Source: Arthrobacter sp. B6 (GTDB taxonomy: Bacteria > Actinomycetota > Actinomycetes > Actinomycetales > Micrococcaceae). Taken from it: DNA of 64,000 nt. The notes under the pieces are model-generated. The model did no database searches and had not been told where the DNA came from. It saw only the letters and a list, made by a program, of their open reading frames with translations. The stretch is from positions 3,214,780 to 3,278,779 of the forward strand of contig NZ_KV467168.1 of the NCBI RefSeq assembly GCF_001663775.1, read 5' to 3'. Positions 51,309 through 60,358 of the stretch are shown here, in pieces. The translations under genes were made by a program, and so were the position numbers. Numbering within the stretch: position 1 is the stretch's first letter; every line of letters starts with the position of its first letter.

Positions 51309-54038
51309 GTGCCAAGCAAGGCCAAAACCGGCAAGAAACTCGTGATTGTGGAGTCTCCGGCCAAGAGCAAGACCATCGCCAAGTACCTCGGCGAGGGCTT
51401 CATCGTAGAGGCCTCCATCGGTCACATCCGCGACCTGCCGCAGCCGTCTGAGCTCCCCGCAGAACTGAAGAAGACCTCCGTGGGCAAGTTCGCCGTCGAC
51501 ATCGAAAACGACTTCAAGCCGTACTACGTGGTCTCCGCTGACAAAAAGAAAAAGGTGACCGAGCTCAAGGCGGCGCTCAAGGACGCCGACGAACTCTATC
51601 TCGCAACCGATGGGGACCGCGAAGGCGAGGCCATTGCGTGGCACCTGCTCGAAGTGCTCAAGCCCAAGGTGCCCGTGTACCGGATGACCTTCGGCGAAAT
51701 CACCAAGGAAGCCATCCAGCGCGCCATGGGCAACCTGCGCGACGTTGACTCCGCGCTGGTGGACGCCCAGGAAACCCGCCGGGTGCTCGACCGCCTCTAT
51801 GGCTACGAGATTTCCCCGGTCCTCTGGCGCAAGGTTGCCCGCGGCCTGTCCGCCGGCCGGGTGCAGTCCGTGGTCACCCGCATGGTGGTGGACCGCGAAC
51901 GCGAACGCATGGCGTTCAAAGCTGCGTCCTACTGGGACCTGACCGGCCAGTTCGGCGCCGGGTCCGCCTCGTTCAAGGCCAAGCTTGCCTCCGTTGACGG
52001 CGCCAAGGTGGCCAGCGGCCGGGACTTCAACGACGACGGCGTCCTCACCGCCCGGAACGCCGTCCACCTCAACGAGGAACTCGCCACGTCGCTGGCAGCG
52101 GGCCTGCAGGACGCGGACTTCCTGGTGCGGTCCGTGGACACCAAGCCGTACACCCGCCGTCCGGCTGCCCCCTTCACCACATCCACGCTGCAGCAGGAAG
52201 CCGGCCGCAAGCTGCGTTTCTCATCCAAGAGCACCATGCAGATCGCCCAGCGCCTGTATGAAAACGGGTACATCACCTATATGCGTACCGACTCTTCGGC
52301 CCTGAGCGACGAGGCCGTCACGGCCGCCCGCCGCCAGGCCTCCGAGCTGTACGGCCCGGAATACATCCCTGCCTCACCTCGCGTGTACTCCAGCAAGGCC
52401 GCGAACGCCCAGGAAGCCCACGAGGCCATTCGTCCCGCCGGCGACTCCTTCCGCACGCCGGCGCAGGTGGCCAAGCAGCTTTCCGGCGACGAGTTCCGCC
52501 TGTACGAACTGATCTGGAAGCGCACCGTCGCATCCCAGATGGGCGACGCCAAGGGCTCCACCGCCACCATCCGGTTGGGTGCCGTCGCCGTGGATGGGCG
52601 GGACGCGGAATTCTCCGCCTCCGGCACCGTCATCACCTTCCCCGGCTTCCTGGCCGCCTATGAGGAAGGCAAGGACGAAACCCGCGGCGACGACGACTCC
52701 GAAGAAGCCCGCCGCCTCCCCAATGTTGCCAAGGGCGATGCCCTCGCAGCCTCGGACATCATCGCCGTGGGCCACGAAACCTCGCCGCCGCCGCGTTATA
52801 CCGAAGCGTCGCTGACAGCCGAGCTGGAAAAGAAGGGCATCGGACGCCCGTCCACCTACGCCTCCACGATCTCCACCATCCAGGACCGCGGCTACGTCCG
52901 GAAGCAGGGCTCGGCCCTGGTGCCCAGCTGGATCGCGTTCTCCGTGATCCGACTCCTGGAGCAGCACTTCACGGACTACGTGGACTACGAGTTCACGGCG
53001 GACATGGAAGGCGACCTGGACAAGATCGCCAACGGCCAGGCCGTTGGCGCGGCCTGGCTGCGCCACTTCTACTTCGGCGAGGATGCCGAGCCGGGCCTGC
53101 TGAGCATCGTCAACAACCTCGGCGAGATCGATGCCCGTGAGATCAACTCCATTCCCATCACGGACGAGATTACGCTGCGGGTGGGCAAGTTCGGACCGTA
53201 CCTGGAGAGTTCCGCTGCCACGGTTGATCCTAAGACCGGCGAAATTGTGGAGAACTCCCGGGCCAACGTGCCTGAGGACCTGGCTCCGGACGAGCTCACC
53301 GCGGCCAAGGCCATCGAGCTTATGGAAACGGCCGCGCCGGAAGAACGCGTGCTGGGTACCGATCCGCACACCGGCCACACGGTTGTGGCTAAGAACGGGC
53401 GCTACGGCGCGTACGTCACTGAAATCATCCCGGAAATGACCGACGAACAGCTGGCCAACCAGCCCGTGGAGTACTACAAGAACGGCAAGCCAAAGCCGCC
53501 GAAGAAGCCTGTCAAGGCCAAACCGCGCACCGGTTCGCTGTTCGCGTCGATGACCGTGGACTCCGTCACCCTGGACGAGGCCCTCCAGCTGATGAGCCTG
53601 CCCCGGGCGCTGGGCGAGGACGCCGAAGGAAACCTCATCACGGTGCAGAACGGCCGCTTTGGCCCGTACCTGAAGAAGGGCACCGACTCGCGCTCCATCG
53701 GGTCCGAAGAGGAAATCTTCACCATCACGCTGGAGCAGGCGCTGGAGATCTACTCCCAGCCCAAGCAGCGGGGGGCGCGTGCCGCCGTGCCGCCGCTGGC
53801 CGAGTTCGGTCCGGACCCTGTGTCGGAGAAGAATATCGTGGTGAAGGAAGGCCGCTTCGGGCCGTACATCACCGACGGCATCACCAATATCACCGTCCCG
53901 CGGGCCACGTCCCTGGAGGAGCTCACCCGGGAGCAGGCAGTTGAACTGCTCGCCGAGAAGCGTGCCAAGGGCCCGGTCAAGCGCACGGCAACGGCCCGCA
54001 AGGCCCCGGCGAAAAAGAAGGCTGCCGCCAAGAAATAA
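51309..54038 (+). CDS. topA: DNA topoisomerase I
   Basis: TopA relaxes negative supercoils by cutting one strand. The 909-residue protein has the TOPRIM start VIVESPAKSKTIAKYL, YLATDGDREGEAIAWHL, and the active-site Tyr in YITYMRTDSSAL near residue 320. The C-terminus lacks zinc fingers and instead has four TOPRIM_C repeats (VGKFGPYLE, KNGRYGAYV, NGRFGPYLKKG, EGRFGPYITDG) and a Lys/Ala tail, as in other actinobacteria. GTG 51309 gives the family-like start MPSKAKTGKKLVIV; AGGAG lies 4 nt upstream. A longer frame from 51267 is unlikely. Hairpin copy C follows the stop. Confidence 0.97.
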   Translation: MPSKAKTGKKLVIVESPAKSKTIAKYLGEGFIVEASIGHIRDLPQPSELPAELKKTSVGKFAVDIENDFKPYYVVSADKKKKVTELKAALKDADELYLATDGDREGEAIAWHLLEVLKPKVPVYRMTFGEITKEAIQRAMGNLRDVDSALVDAQETRRVLDRLYGYEISPVLWRKVARGLSAGRVQSVVTRMVVDRERERMAFKAASYWDLTGQFGAGSASFKAKLASVDGAKVASGRDFNDDGVLTARNAVHLNEELATSLAAGLQDADFLVRSVDTKPYTRRPAAPFTTSTLQQEAGRKLRFSSKSTMQIAQRLYENGYITYMRTDSSALSDEAVTAARRQASELYGPEYIPASPRVYSSKAANAQEAHEAIRPAGDSFRTPAQVAKQLSGDEFRLYELIWKRTVASQMGDAKGSTATIRLGAVAVDGRDAEFSASGTVITFPGFLAAYEEGKDETRGDDDSEEARRLPNVAKGDALAASDIIAVGHETSPPPRYTEASLTAELEKKGIGRPSTYASTISTIQDRGYVRKQGSALVPSWIAFSVIRLLEQHFTDYVDYEFTADMEGDLDKIANGQAVGAAWLRHFYFGEDAEPGLLSIVNNLGEIDAREINSIPITDEITLRVGKFGPYLESSAATVDPKTGEIVENSRANVPEDLAPDELTAAKAIELMETAAPEERVLGTDPHTGHTVVAKNGRYGAYVTEIIPEMTDEQLANQPVEYYKNGKPKPPKKPVKAKPRTGSLFASMTVDSVTLDEALQLMSLPRALGEDAEGNLITVQNGRFGPYLKKGTDSRSIGSEEEIFTITLEQALEIYSQPKQRGARAAVPPLAEFGPDPVSEKNIVVKEGRFGPYITDGITNITVPRATSLEELTREQAVELLAEKRAKGPVKRTATARKAPAKKKAAAKK

Positions 54039-54047
54039 TCCCTGGCG

Positions 54048-54122
54048 CCGGGATGGCAGAAATCCTCGGCGTGCTCGCTCGTTCCCGCTTAGACGCACGC
54101 TGCCGGATCCCTCCCATCCCGG
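54048..54122 (+). repeat. Dispersed hairpin element, copy C (3' of topA)
   Basis: An outer stem CCGGGATGG (54048-54056) pairs with CCATCCCGG (54114-54122). Inner pairs ATCC/GGAT and GCGTGC (54069-54074) with GCACGC (54095-54100) enclose a loop rich in CGCTCGTTCC. It starts 9 nt after the topA stop. In transcript sense the core matches those after crp and acs. Confidence 0.8.
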
Positions 54123-54177
54123 TCCGTGTGTCATCCTCGGAATTGCGCCGTAGTCCACAACATGGTCGAGTAGATAC

Positions 54178-54630
54178 ATGACTGAACAGCCCGGCATCGC
54201 CGACACTACGCCGCTCAACGACCTCGAGGAGAAGCTCGCCCAGGGGGGACAGCCCGACGCCAGCCCGGTGGATGTCATCCTGTCGTTCCTCAACAGCGAG
54301 GTCTACGTCGTCAGCACCGAGGGCATCGAAGGCGAGGACTCCCAGGTTGAGCCGCTGGTGCTGGCCAACGCCGACGGCGACCCCGTCCTGGCTGTCTTCT
54401 CCCACCCCAGCCGCGTCGACGAGCAGTACCTGGCCGCTGCCCCGAACATCCTGGGAACCCAGGGTGCGGCCATCATCGCCAACATCGGCGAGGAACTGGG
54501 CATGGTCATCAACCCTGGCGCCGCCTTTGGTTTCGAGATCAATCCCGAAGGCGTGGCCAACATCCGGCGCGACTTCAAACGCGCCGACGAGCTTCCCGAC
54601 GGCGCCCCCACGGACCCCAGCGCAAACTGA
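54178..54630 (+). CDS. SseB-family protein
   Basis: A 150-residue cytoplasmic protein with an SseB N-terminal domain: DVILSFLNSEVYVVST near residue 32, PLVLANADGDPVLAVFSHPSR, and GMVINPGAAFGFEINPEGV near the end. SseB-domain proteins are small, widespread in actinobacteria and of unknown function; the name comes from a sulfur-mutant suppressor claim that does not apply here. ATG 54178 gives MTEQPGIAD. It stands between topA and ppx with no overlap. Confidence 0.88.
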   Translation: MTEQPGIADTTPLNDLEEKLAQGGQPDASPVDVILSFLNSEVYVVSTEGIEGEDSQVEPLVLANADGDPVLAVFSHPSRVDEQYLAAAPNILGTQGAAIIANIGEELGMVINPGAAFGFEINPEGVANIRRDFKRADELPDGAPTDPSAN

Positions 54631-54683
54631 CATGTTCCCGCGCCGTTTGCAGCCGACGAGCGGCGCGGGTGAATAATGGCAGG

Positions 54684-55670
54684 ATGCGGCTAGGCGTCCT
54701 CGATATCGGGTCCAATACTGTCCACCTCCTTCTGGTTGACGCGCATCCCGGCGCGCGCCCCGTGCCCTTTGCCTCGCACAAGCGGCCGCTTTCCCTGGTC
54801 CAATACCTGGACGCCGAGGGCAACATCACCGACGCCGGGCAGCACGAGCTGACCGAGTTCGTGCTGGAAGCCTGGGAGTTTGCGGCCAAGCACAAGGCCG
54901 AGGACCTGCTGGCCTTCTGTACATCGGCCATCCGCGAAGCCACCAACGGCCCGGAAGTACTGGCCCGGGTCAAGCACGAAACCACCGTGACCCTCCAGGA
55001 ACTGACGGGCAGCGAGGAGGCGTCCATGACGTTCTTCGCCGTCCGCCGCTGGTACGGCTGGGGTGCCGGACCCATCCTGAACCTGGACATCGGCGGCGGC
55101 TCCTTCGAAATGGCGTTCGGCCAGGACGAACTTCCGGAAATGGCCACATCCGTGCCCCTCGGGGCCAGCAGGCTCACGCGGGACTGGCTGGCTGATGATC
55201 CGCCGTCGGCCAAAAGCGTGAAGGAGCTGCGCCGTTACATCCGCTCCACCCTCAAGCCTGCGGTCCGGCAGTTCGACGGGCTGGGGCGCGCCAACCTCGT
55301 CGCAGGGACATCCAAAACGTTCCGTTCACTGGCCAGGATCGCCGGTGCCGCGCCCAGCATTGCTGGCCCCTACGTCAAACGTGAACTCAACGGGACGGAT
55401 TTGGGCGTCTGGGCGCAACGCATCTCCGCCATGAAAACCGAGGACAGGCTCCATCTGCCGGGCGTCTCCGAGGCCCGGGCCAACCAGGTGCTGGCCGGCG
55501 CCCTCGTGGCGGAGGCCGCACTGGAAATGTTCAAATTCAAGAAGGTCAGGATCTGCCCCTGGGCCCTGCGCGAAGGCCTGATCCTGCGGCGGCTGGACCA
55601 GCTCATCTTTGCCGGACCGCTGGATCCGGCACCGCACGTCGGGGCACCGCAGCCAGCGGCATCACACTAG
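54684..55670 (+). CDS. Ppx/GppA-family phosphatase
   Basis: A 328-residue exopolyphosphatase/guanosine pentaphosphatase relative. The actin-like ATPase fold shows the phosphate-1 loop LGVLDIGSNTVHLLLVD at the N-terminus and NLDIGGGSFEMAFG near residue 137; VAGTSKTFRSLARI lies near residue 210. The C-terminal extra domain of the long E. coli enzymes is missing, as is usual in actinobacteria. ATG 54684 (MRLGVLDIG) is preferred; GTG 54669 would add five residues. AATAAT ends 6 nt upstream, perhaps a leaderless promoter. Which substrate it prefers (polyphosphate or pppGpp) is not visible. Confidence 0.92.
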   Translation: MRLGVLDIGSNTVHLLLVDAHPGARPVPFASHKRPLSLVQYLDAEGNITDAGQHELTEFVLEAWEFAAKHKAEDLLAFCTSAIREATNGPEVLARVKHETTVTLQELTGSEEASMTFFAVRRWYGWGAGPILNLDIGGGSFEMAFGQDELPEMATSVPLGASRLTRDWLADDPPSAKSVKELRRYIRSTLKPAVRQFDGLGRANLVAGTSKTFRSLARIAGAAPSIAGPYVKRELNGTDLGVWAQRISAMKTEDRLHLPGVSEARANQVLAGALVAEAALEMFKFKKVRICPWALREGLILRRLDQLIFAGPLDPAPHVGAPQPAASH

Positions 55671-55973
55671 CCTTCTGTTGGCGCCCAGCGGGAACGTTTC
55701 ATTGGGTGAACCTGCTTAACGCGAAAGCACCGGCGCCCGCAGCAGGAAAATGGGGGAAAACCTGCTGCAGACTACCGGCGCCTCGGGCAAACATCCCCAT
55801 GCTTGCCGCATCACTCGCACCCTCAATGAGGTAGTAACTACGTTAACGGCCCAACTTGTGTACGACCTGCGGCGAACATGGGAGTCCGCTGTGAATCGCA
55901 ACGGGCGAGTTCCGCCACCTGCAGTTCATTTTCAGTTTCGGCACCGCAGCGCCCGAACTGCAATGATGGACCC
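55671..55973. other. Intergenic region ppx-proC with hairpin
   Basis: This 303-nt gap has no supported gene. A hairpin starts at 55732: GCAGCAGG (55739-55746) pairs with CCTGCTGC (55761-55768), and GGCGCC occurs outside both arms (55732-55737 and 55776-55781). It lies 61 nt after the ppx stop and may be its terminator. The proC promoter should lie between it and 55973. Confidence 0.6.
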
Positions 55974-56807
55974 ATGAGCAACCGAATCGCATTCCTTGGC
56001 TGTGGATCCATGAACGAAGCCATCCTGGGTGGCCTGATTGACGGCGGCATGGACCCCGCCGACATCGTGGCAACCGTCCGGCGGGCAGAGCGCGCCGCTG
56101 AACTGGCGGCCCGACACCATGGAATCACGGCCATCGCCGGCGAGGAGGAACCGGAGAACAACAGGCAGGCGGCGAAGAGGGCCGACGTCGTCATCCTGGG
56201 CACCAAGCCGGTAGGCATCGCCGACCTTGCCCGGGAGATCAGCGGCTCCCTGTCGCCGCAGACCATCGTCGTCAGCGTGGCAGCAGGGGTGTCCCTGGCG
56301 CAGCTGGAGGCCGCACTGCCGGCCGGGCAGCCTGTCATCCGCACCATGCCCAACGTCCCCGCCAAGCTGGGCCGCGGCGTTGTGTCCGTGTCGCCGGGCG
56401 CTAACTGCTCCCCGGAACAGCTTCAGCTGGCCAAGGACGTCCTCAAACCGGCCGGCACGGTTGTAGAGGTACCCGAGGAGCAGGTGGATGCCCTATCAGC
56501 CATCAGCGGCTCGGGGCCGGCGTACGCGTTCTACCTCGCGGAGGCCATGGCCGCAGCAGGCGTGGAGCTGGGCCTGGACCCTGATCTGTCCCTGCTCTTG
56601 GCTCGCGAAACGGTTGCGGGGGCAGGATTCATGCTGGCCGAGCCCGGCGCCGATCCTTCGGCCCTGCGCAAGTCCGTCACCAGCCCCAACGGCACCACAG
56701 AGCGCGCCATCGCCACCTTCAATGAGCGCGGCATCCCGGAAATCATCGCCGCCGGCGCCCGCGCCGCCGCGGACAGGGCCGCAGAGATCACCAAGCAGCT
56801 CGGCTGA
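55974..56807 (+). CDS. proC: Pyrroline-5-carboxylate reductase
   Basis: ProC reduces pyrroline-5-carboxylate to proline with NAD(P)H. The 277-residue protein has the Rossmann motif IAFLGCGSMNEAIL near the N-terminus, VSVAAGVSL, the family block IRTMPNVPAKLGRGV near residue 120, and SAISGSGPAYAFYLAEA and TSPNGTTERAI near residues 175 and 240. ATG 55974 (MSNRIAFLG) is chosen as the family-typical start. Between the stop and the convergent trkA lies a perfect two-way hairpin. Confidence 0.97.
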   Translation: MSNRIAFLGCGSMNEAILGGLIDGGMDPADIVATVRRAERAAELAARHHGITAIAGEEEPENNRQAAKRADVVILGTKPVGIADLAREISGSLSPQTIVVSVAAGVSLAQLEAALPAGQPVIRTMPNVPAKLGRGVVSVSPGANCSPEQLQLAKDVLKPAGTVVEVPEEQVDALSAISGSGPAYAFYLAEAMAAAGVELGLDPDLSLLLARETVAGAGFMLAEPGADPSALRKSVTSPNGTTERAIATFNERGIPEIIAAGARAAADRAAEITKQLG

Positions 56808-56826
56808 CCCCCTCCCTTCACCCTTG

Positions 56827-56889
56827 GAGTTTTTGTCCAGATAAAGCGCCATAAAGGGCGTTTTCGAGGCATTATCTGGACAAAAACTC
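56827..56889. terminator. 18-bp inverted repeat between convergent proC and trkA
   Basis: GAGTTTTTGTCCAGATAA (56827-56844) and TTATCTGGACAAAAACTC (56872-56889) are perfect reverse complements. An inner CGCC/GGCG stem fills part of the loop. The T and A tracts suit termination in both directions. The same outer arms recur at 63821-63885. Confidence 0.8.
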
Positions 56890-56899
56890 GGGGTTCCGA

Positions 56900-57586
56900 T
56901 TATGGGCGCGCCGCGAACCGTTCCAGCAGGTCCACGTGGCCGGAAACGATCAGCATGTCGCGGGCGGAAACCTTGGTCTCCGGCCGCGCATAGGTGAAGT
57001 CTTCGCCGGGTGACTTCACCCCCACGATCGTGACGCCATACTTCGACCGGACCTTGGACTCGTCCAGCGTGAAGCCTACGGTTTCGCGTGGCGGGTACAT
57101 CTTGACTATGGCAAAGTCGTCGTCGAACTCGATGAAGTCCAGCATGCGACCAGAGACCAGATGCGCGGCGCGGACGCCGGCATCCGCTTCCGGGTAGATC
57201 ACGTGGTTGGCGCCGATCCGGGTGAGGATCTTGCCGTGCGAGGGCGTGATGGCCTTAACCCACAGGTGCTCGATACCAAGGTCCACCAGGTTCACCGTGA
57301 TCAGGACCGAGGACTCGATGGACGTGCCCACGCCCACCACGGCCGAGCTGAACTCCTGCGCACCCAGCTGGCGCAGTGCGTCAATATTGGTGGCGTCGGC
57401 TTCCACCACGTGGGTCAGGAGGGGCGCCCATTTCTGGACGAGGCTGGTGTCCCGTTCGATCGCGAGAACTTCGCGGCCCTGCTTGACCAGCTGCTCTGCG
57501 GTCGAGGAGCCGAACCTGCCCAGCCCGATCACCAGGACCGGAGCGTTGTGCGCGGGCCGGTTGGGTGCGCCTGGGGTATTAGCCAA
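56900..57586 (-). CDS. Potassium channel RCK subunit (KtrA/TrkA family)
   Basis: A 228-residue cytoplasmic gating protein. The N-terminal RCK Rossmann fold has VLVIGLGRFGSSTAEQL near residue 15, and Glu of LAIERD at the end of beta-2 suggests NAD(H) or nucleotide binding. A C-terminal TrkA_C domain follows (TLDESKVRSKYGVTIVG; SARDMLIVSG). TTG 57586 lies within the last codons of the transporter gene (8-nt overlap) with GAGAGG 7 nt upstream, so translation is coupled. It works with the transporter encoded just upstream to control K+ uptake. Confidence 0.92.
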   Translation of the reverse strand: MANTPGAPNRPAHNAPVLVIGLGRFGSSTAEQLVKQGREVLAIERDTSLVQKWAPLLTHVVEADATNIDALRQLGAQEFSSAVVGVGTSIESSVLITVNLVDLGIEHLWVKAITPSHGKILTRIGANHVIYPEADAGVRAAHLVSGRMLDFIEFDDDFAIVKMYPPRETVGFTLDESKVRSKYGVTIVGVKSPGEDFTYARPETKVSARDMLIVSGHVDLLERFAARP

Positions 57587-59012
57587 TGATGGGCCTCTCT
57601 TCCGGGTAGTGGTACAGCTGGCTGCGCTGGCGCAGGGCAAGTCCAGCTGCAAGGGTAACGGTGCCCACGCGCCCCATGAACATCAGTGCCGTCAGCACGT
57701 AGGCTCCGGCAGGAGGGGCCTCGGCACTGAGGTTCGTGCTCAGGCCACAGGTGGCGAATGCCGAAATTGCCTCAAACAGCACTCGGTCCAAGGATTCACC
57801 GGTGATGGACAGCAACAAAAACGATCCAACCGAAACCAATGTGGCACCCGCAACGATAACGGAAATGGCAACGCGCATAGCACCCTGCGGAATGGTACGT
57901 CCGTGGGCCTGCACGTCTGCGTCACCGCGGGCCTCGGCCGCTATGGCCAGAAACATAATGGCGATGGTGGTCACCTTGATACCGCCAGCCGTGGATGCTG
58001 AACCTCCTCCGGCGAACATGAGGGCGTCCGTCAGCAGCATGGTGGTGGACTCCAGTTGGTTCTGGTCCACCAGGTTGAACCCGCCGGAGCGTATCTGGAC
58101 TGACGCAAAGACCGAGTTGAGGACCTTGTCACTGAAACTGAGTGGCCCGATGGTCCGGGCGTTGTCCCACTCCATAACTGCCCAGAGAATGCTCCCCGCG
58201 GCGAAGAGGATGAGGGACACCTCGATGGTCAGTTTTGTGTGAAGGTTCCATTTCTTCCAGTTAAACCCGTTCTGAAGCAGGACCATCACCACAGGAAACC
58301 CTAGGCTGCCCAGGAAAACGCCGACCATGATCGGAACAAGAATCCATAGGTCATTCGCGTATGGAACGATTCCTTCTGCGTGGGCCGTGAATCCTGCATT
58401 GTTGAAGGAAGAGATGGCATAGAACAAGCCGTGCCAGACTGCATTCCAGAAGCTCTCACCGATAATGAGGAAGCGGGGGATGAGCACGAGGGCAAGTACC
58501 GCCTCGATGACCACCGAAGTGGTAATCACGATCCGAAGTAGTGCACCAACCTCACCGAGGCGTCCGGCGTTGTTCATCGATTGGGCGGCGATGACCTTGC
58601 CGCGCACACCAAGGCGCTTACTGACCATAAGTGCCAGCAGCGACGCCAGGGTCAGCGTGCCCAAGCCCCCTATAAAGATGCCGACCAAAATGACCAGTTG
58701 CCCGAAGAAAGACCAGTGAGTGGCCGTAGTCACCACGGTCAGCCCGGTGACGCAGACAGCAGAAACTGCCGTGAACATGGCTTGGTGGAGTGGAGTGGAT
58801 TCACCGTCCGCTGATGCTGCCGGCAGGGAGAGCAGGAAAGTGAACACCAGGCAGACGGAAGCGAATACGGTCAAGGCAAGCCGGGCGGGCGACGTATTGG
58901 CAATATCGTCAATGAAGTCCCGCAGCCGGGTGAAGACCCACAGCCCTTCGCGCTCCGGTGCGGCGGGGTGCCAGGTGGCCGGGTTCCGGGGCCTCGACTG
59001 GCGTTGCGTCAT
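57579..59012 (-). CDS. TrkH/KtrB-family potassium transporter
   Basis: A 477-residue membrane protein with the four-fold M1-P-M2 repeat of K+ transporters. The selectivity-filter glycines are visible as CVTGLT, NNAGFT, RSGGFN and TCGLST, in order along the chain. The length fits KtrB more than TrkH. A 40-residue hydrophilic N-terminus (MTQRQSRPRN...) precedes the first helix. GAGGA lies upstream of ATG 59012 at a long distance (11 nt). The RCK partner gene overlaps its 3' end. Together they form a Ktr-type K+ uptake system. Confidence 0.93.
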   Translation of the reverse strand: MTQRQSRPRNPATWHPAAPEREGLWVFTRLRDFIDDIANTSPARLALTVFASVCLVFTFLLSLPAASADGESTPLHQAMFTAVSAVCVTGLTVVTTATHWSFFGQLVILVGIFIGGLGTLTLASLLALMVSKRLGVRGKVIAAQSMNNAGRLGEVGALLRIVITTSVVIEAVLALVLIPRFLIIGESFWNAVWHGLFYAISSFNNAGFTAHAEGIVPYANDLWILVPIMVGVFLGSLGFPVVMVLLQNGFNWKKWNLHTKLTIEVSLILFAAGSILWAVMEWDNARTIGPLSFSDKVLNSVFASVQIRSGGFNLVDQNQLESTTMLLTDALMFAGGGSASTAGGIKVTTIAIMFLAIAAEARGDADVQAHGRTIPQGAMRVAISVIVAGATLVSVGSFLLLSITGESLDRVLFEAISAFATCGLSTNLSAEAPPAGAYVLTALMFMGRVGTVTLAAGLALRQRSQLYHYPEERPIIG

Positions 59013-59117
59013 GGGGTGGCTTTTCCTCGGTTGAAACTGTTTCCTTCAGTAGTAAACCACTAATGCACGCGTAATGGCCGGGCTGGGTGGGCGGCGGGCT
59101 CGGGTAGCCTGTGATTG

Positions 59118-60329
59118 ATGACATACCTGCCCGGTCTCAGCCAGCCCGCGCCGCCAACGACGGTGGTGTGGAATTCCGCCATGACCGCCTACAACTTTGG
59201 CCCCGGGCACCCGATGGCACCTCAACGGATGGACCTTACGGTGCGCCTGGCCCGCAGCCTGGGCCTGTTGGACCTCTCACATGTGTCGGTGGAGGCTCCG
59301 GAGGTGGCATCCGACGCCGAGCTTGAGACCGTGCACTCCCCGGACTTCGTGGCGGCGGTACACAGGATCAGCGAGGATCCCTCCTCGCCCGATGAATCCA
59401 GGGGACTGGGCACCGAGGACGATCCCGCCTTTGCGGGCATGCATGAGGCAGCAGCGCGCCTGGCGGGAGGCTCGCTGCTCGCGGCTGCCGCTGTCCTGGA
59501 CGGGTCCGCCCTCCACGCGGTGAACTTCGGTGGCGGCCTGCACCACGCCGCCCGTGACCGGGCCAGCGGCTTCTGCATCTACAACGACTCGGCCCTTGCC
59601 GTTCAAAGGCTGCTCGACGGCGGCGTCCGGCGGGTGGCGTATATCGACGTCGACGCGCACCACGGCGACGGGACGGAAAGCATCTTCTGGAACGACCCCC
59701 GTGTGCTCACCATCTCGCTGCACGAAAGCGGACTGACGCTGTTCCCTGGCACCGGATTCGCGAACGAGGTCGGTGGCCCGCAGGCGCAGGGGAGCGCCGT
59801 CAACGTTGCGCTGCCCTCCGGCACCGGGGACGCCGGCTGGCTGCGGGCGTTCCATGCGGTGGTCCCGCAGCTGGTTGGGGCTTTCGAGCCCGAAGTGATC
59901 GTGAGCCAGCACGGCTGCGATTCGCACCGGAGGGATCCGCTGACCCATCTCAACCTGAGCGTGGACGGCCAGCGCGAGGCGGCCACCGCCGTCGGAAATC
60001 TTGCCGTGCGTTACTGCGGCAACCGCTGGATTGCCACCGGCGGCGGCGGGTACAACGTCACGGATGTGGTGCCGCGGTCCTGGAGCCACCTCATCGCCAT
60101 CGCCGCAGGCCGCCCGGTACCTCTGCGGACCCCGGTGCCTGCGGACTGGCGCGCGTACGTTGACGAGAAGTTCGGCGCAGCAACGCCGGGGCTTATGGGG
60201 GATGACGTGGAGCTGTGGTGGCGGTCCTGGGAAGTCGGCTTCGACCCCAACGACGCCGTCGACCGCACTGTCATGGCCACCCGTAAGGCCGTGTTTCCGC
60301 TGCACGGGCTGGACCCCTGGTTCGATTGA
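59118..60329 (+). CDS. AcuC-like histone-deacetylase-family enzyme
   Basis: A 403-residue zinc deacetylase of the class I HDAC/AcuC type. The catalytic and metal motifs are complete: GFCIYNDSALA, IDVDAHHGDG near residue 178, VSQHGCDSHRRDPL near residue 265, and ATGGGGYN near residue 300. AcuC in Bacillus deacetylates and so activates acetyl-CoA synthetase; an acs gene lies in this window at 27178 but not next to it. ATG 59118 is set by TAGCCT ending 7 nt upstream (leaderless); TTG 59115 would add one residue. Confidence 0.92.
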   Translation: MTYLPGLSQPAPPTTVVWNSAMTAYNFGPGHPMAPQRMDLTVRLARSLGLLDLSHVSVEAPEVASDAELETVHSPDFVAAVHRISEDPSSPDESRGLGTEDDPAFAGMHEAAARLAGGSLLAAAAVLDGSALHAVNFGGGLHHAARDRASGFCIYNDSALAVQRLLDGGVRRVAYIDVDAHHGDGTESIFWNDPRVLTISLHESGLTLFPGTGFANEVGGPQAQGSAVNVALPSGTGDAGWLRAFHAVVPQLVGAFEPEVIVSQHGCDSHRRDPLTHLNLSVDGQREAATAVGNLAVRYCGNRWIATGGGGYNVTDVVPRSWSHLIAIAAGRPVPLRTPVPADWRAYVDEKFGAATPGLMGDDVELWWRSWEVGFDPNDAVDRTVMATRKAVFPLHGLDPWFD

Positions 60330-60358
60330 CAGTCCTGTTCGACCAGCCCGTGGACCGG

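Noticed and set aside
52374-54293. A 639-codon open frame on the minus strand opposite topA
   Set aside because: topA is certain on the other strand; the frame is a mirror of its codon bias and runs through hairpin copy C.
55750-55977. A 75-codon frame in the gap between ppx and proC
   Set aside because: It starts inside a hairpin, has no ribosome site or known domain, and ends inside the start of proC.
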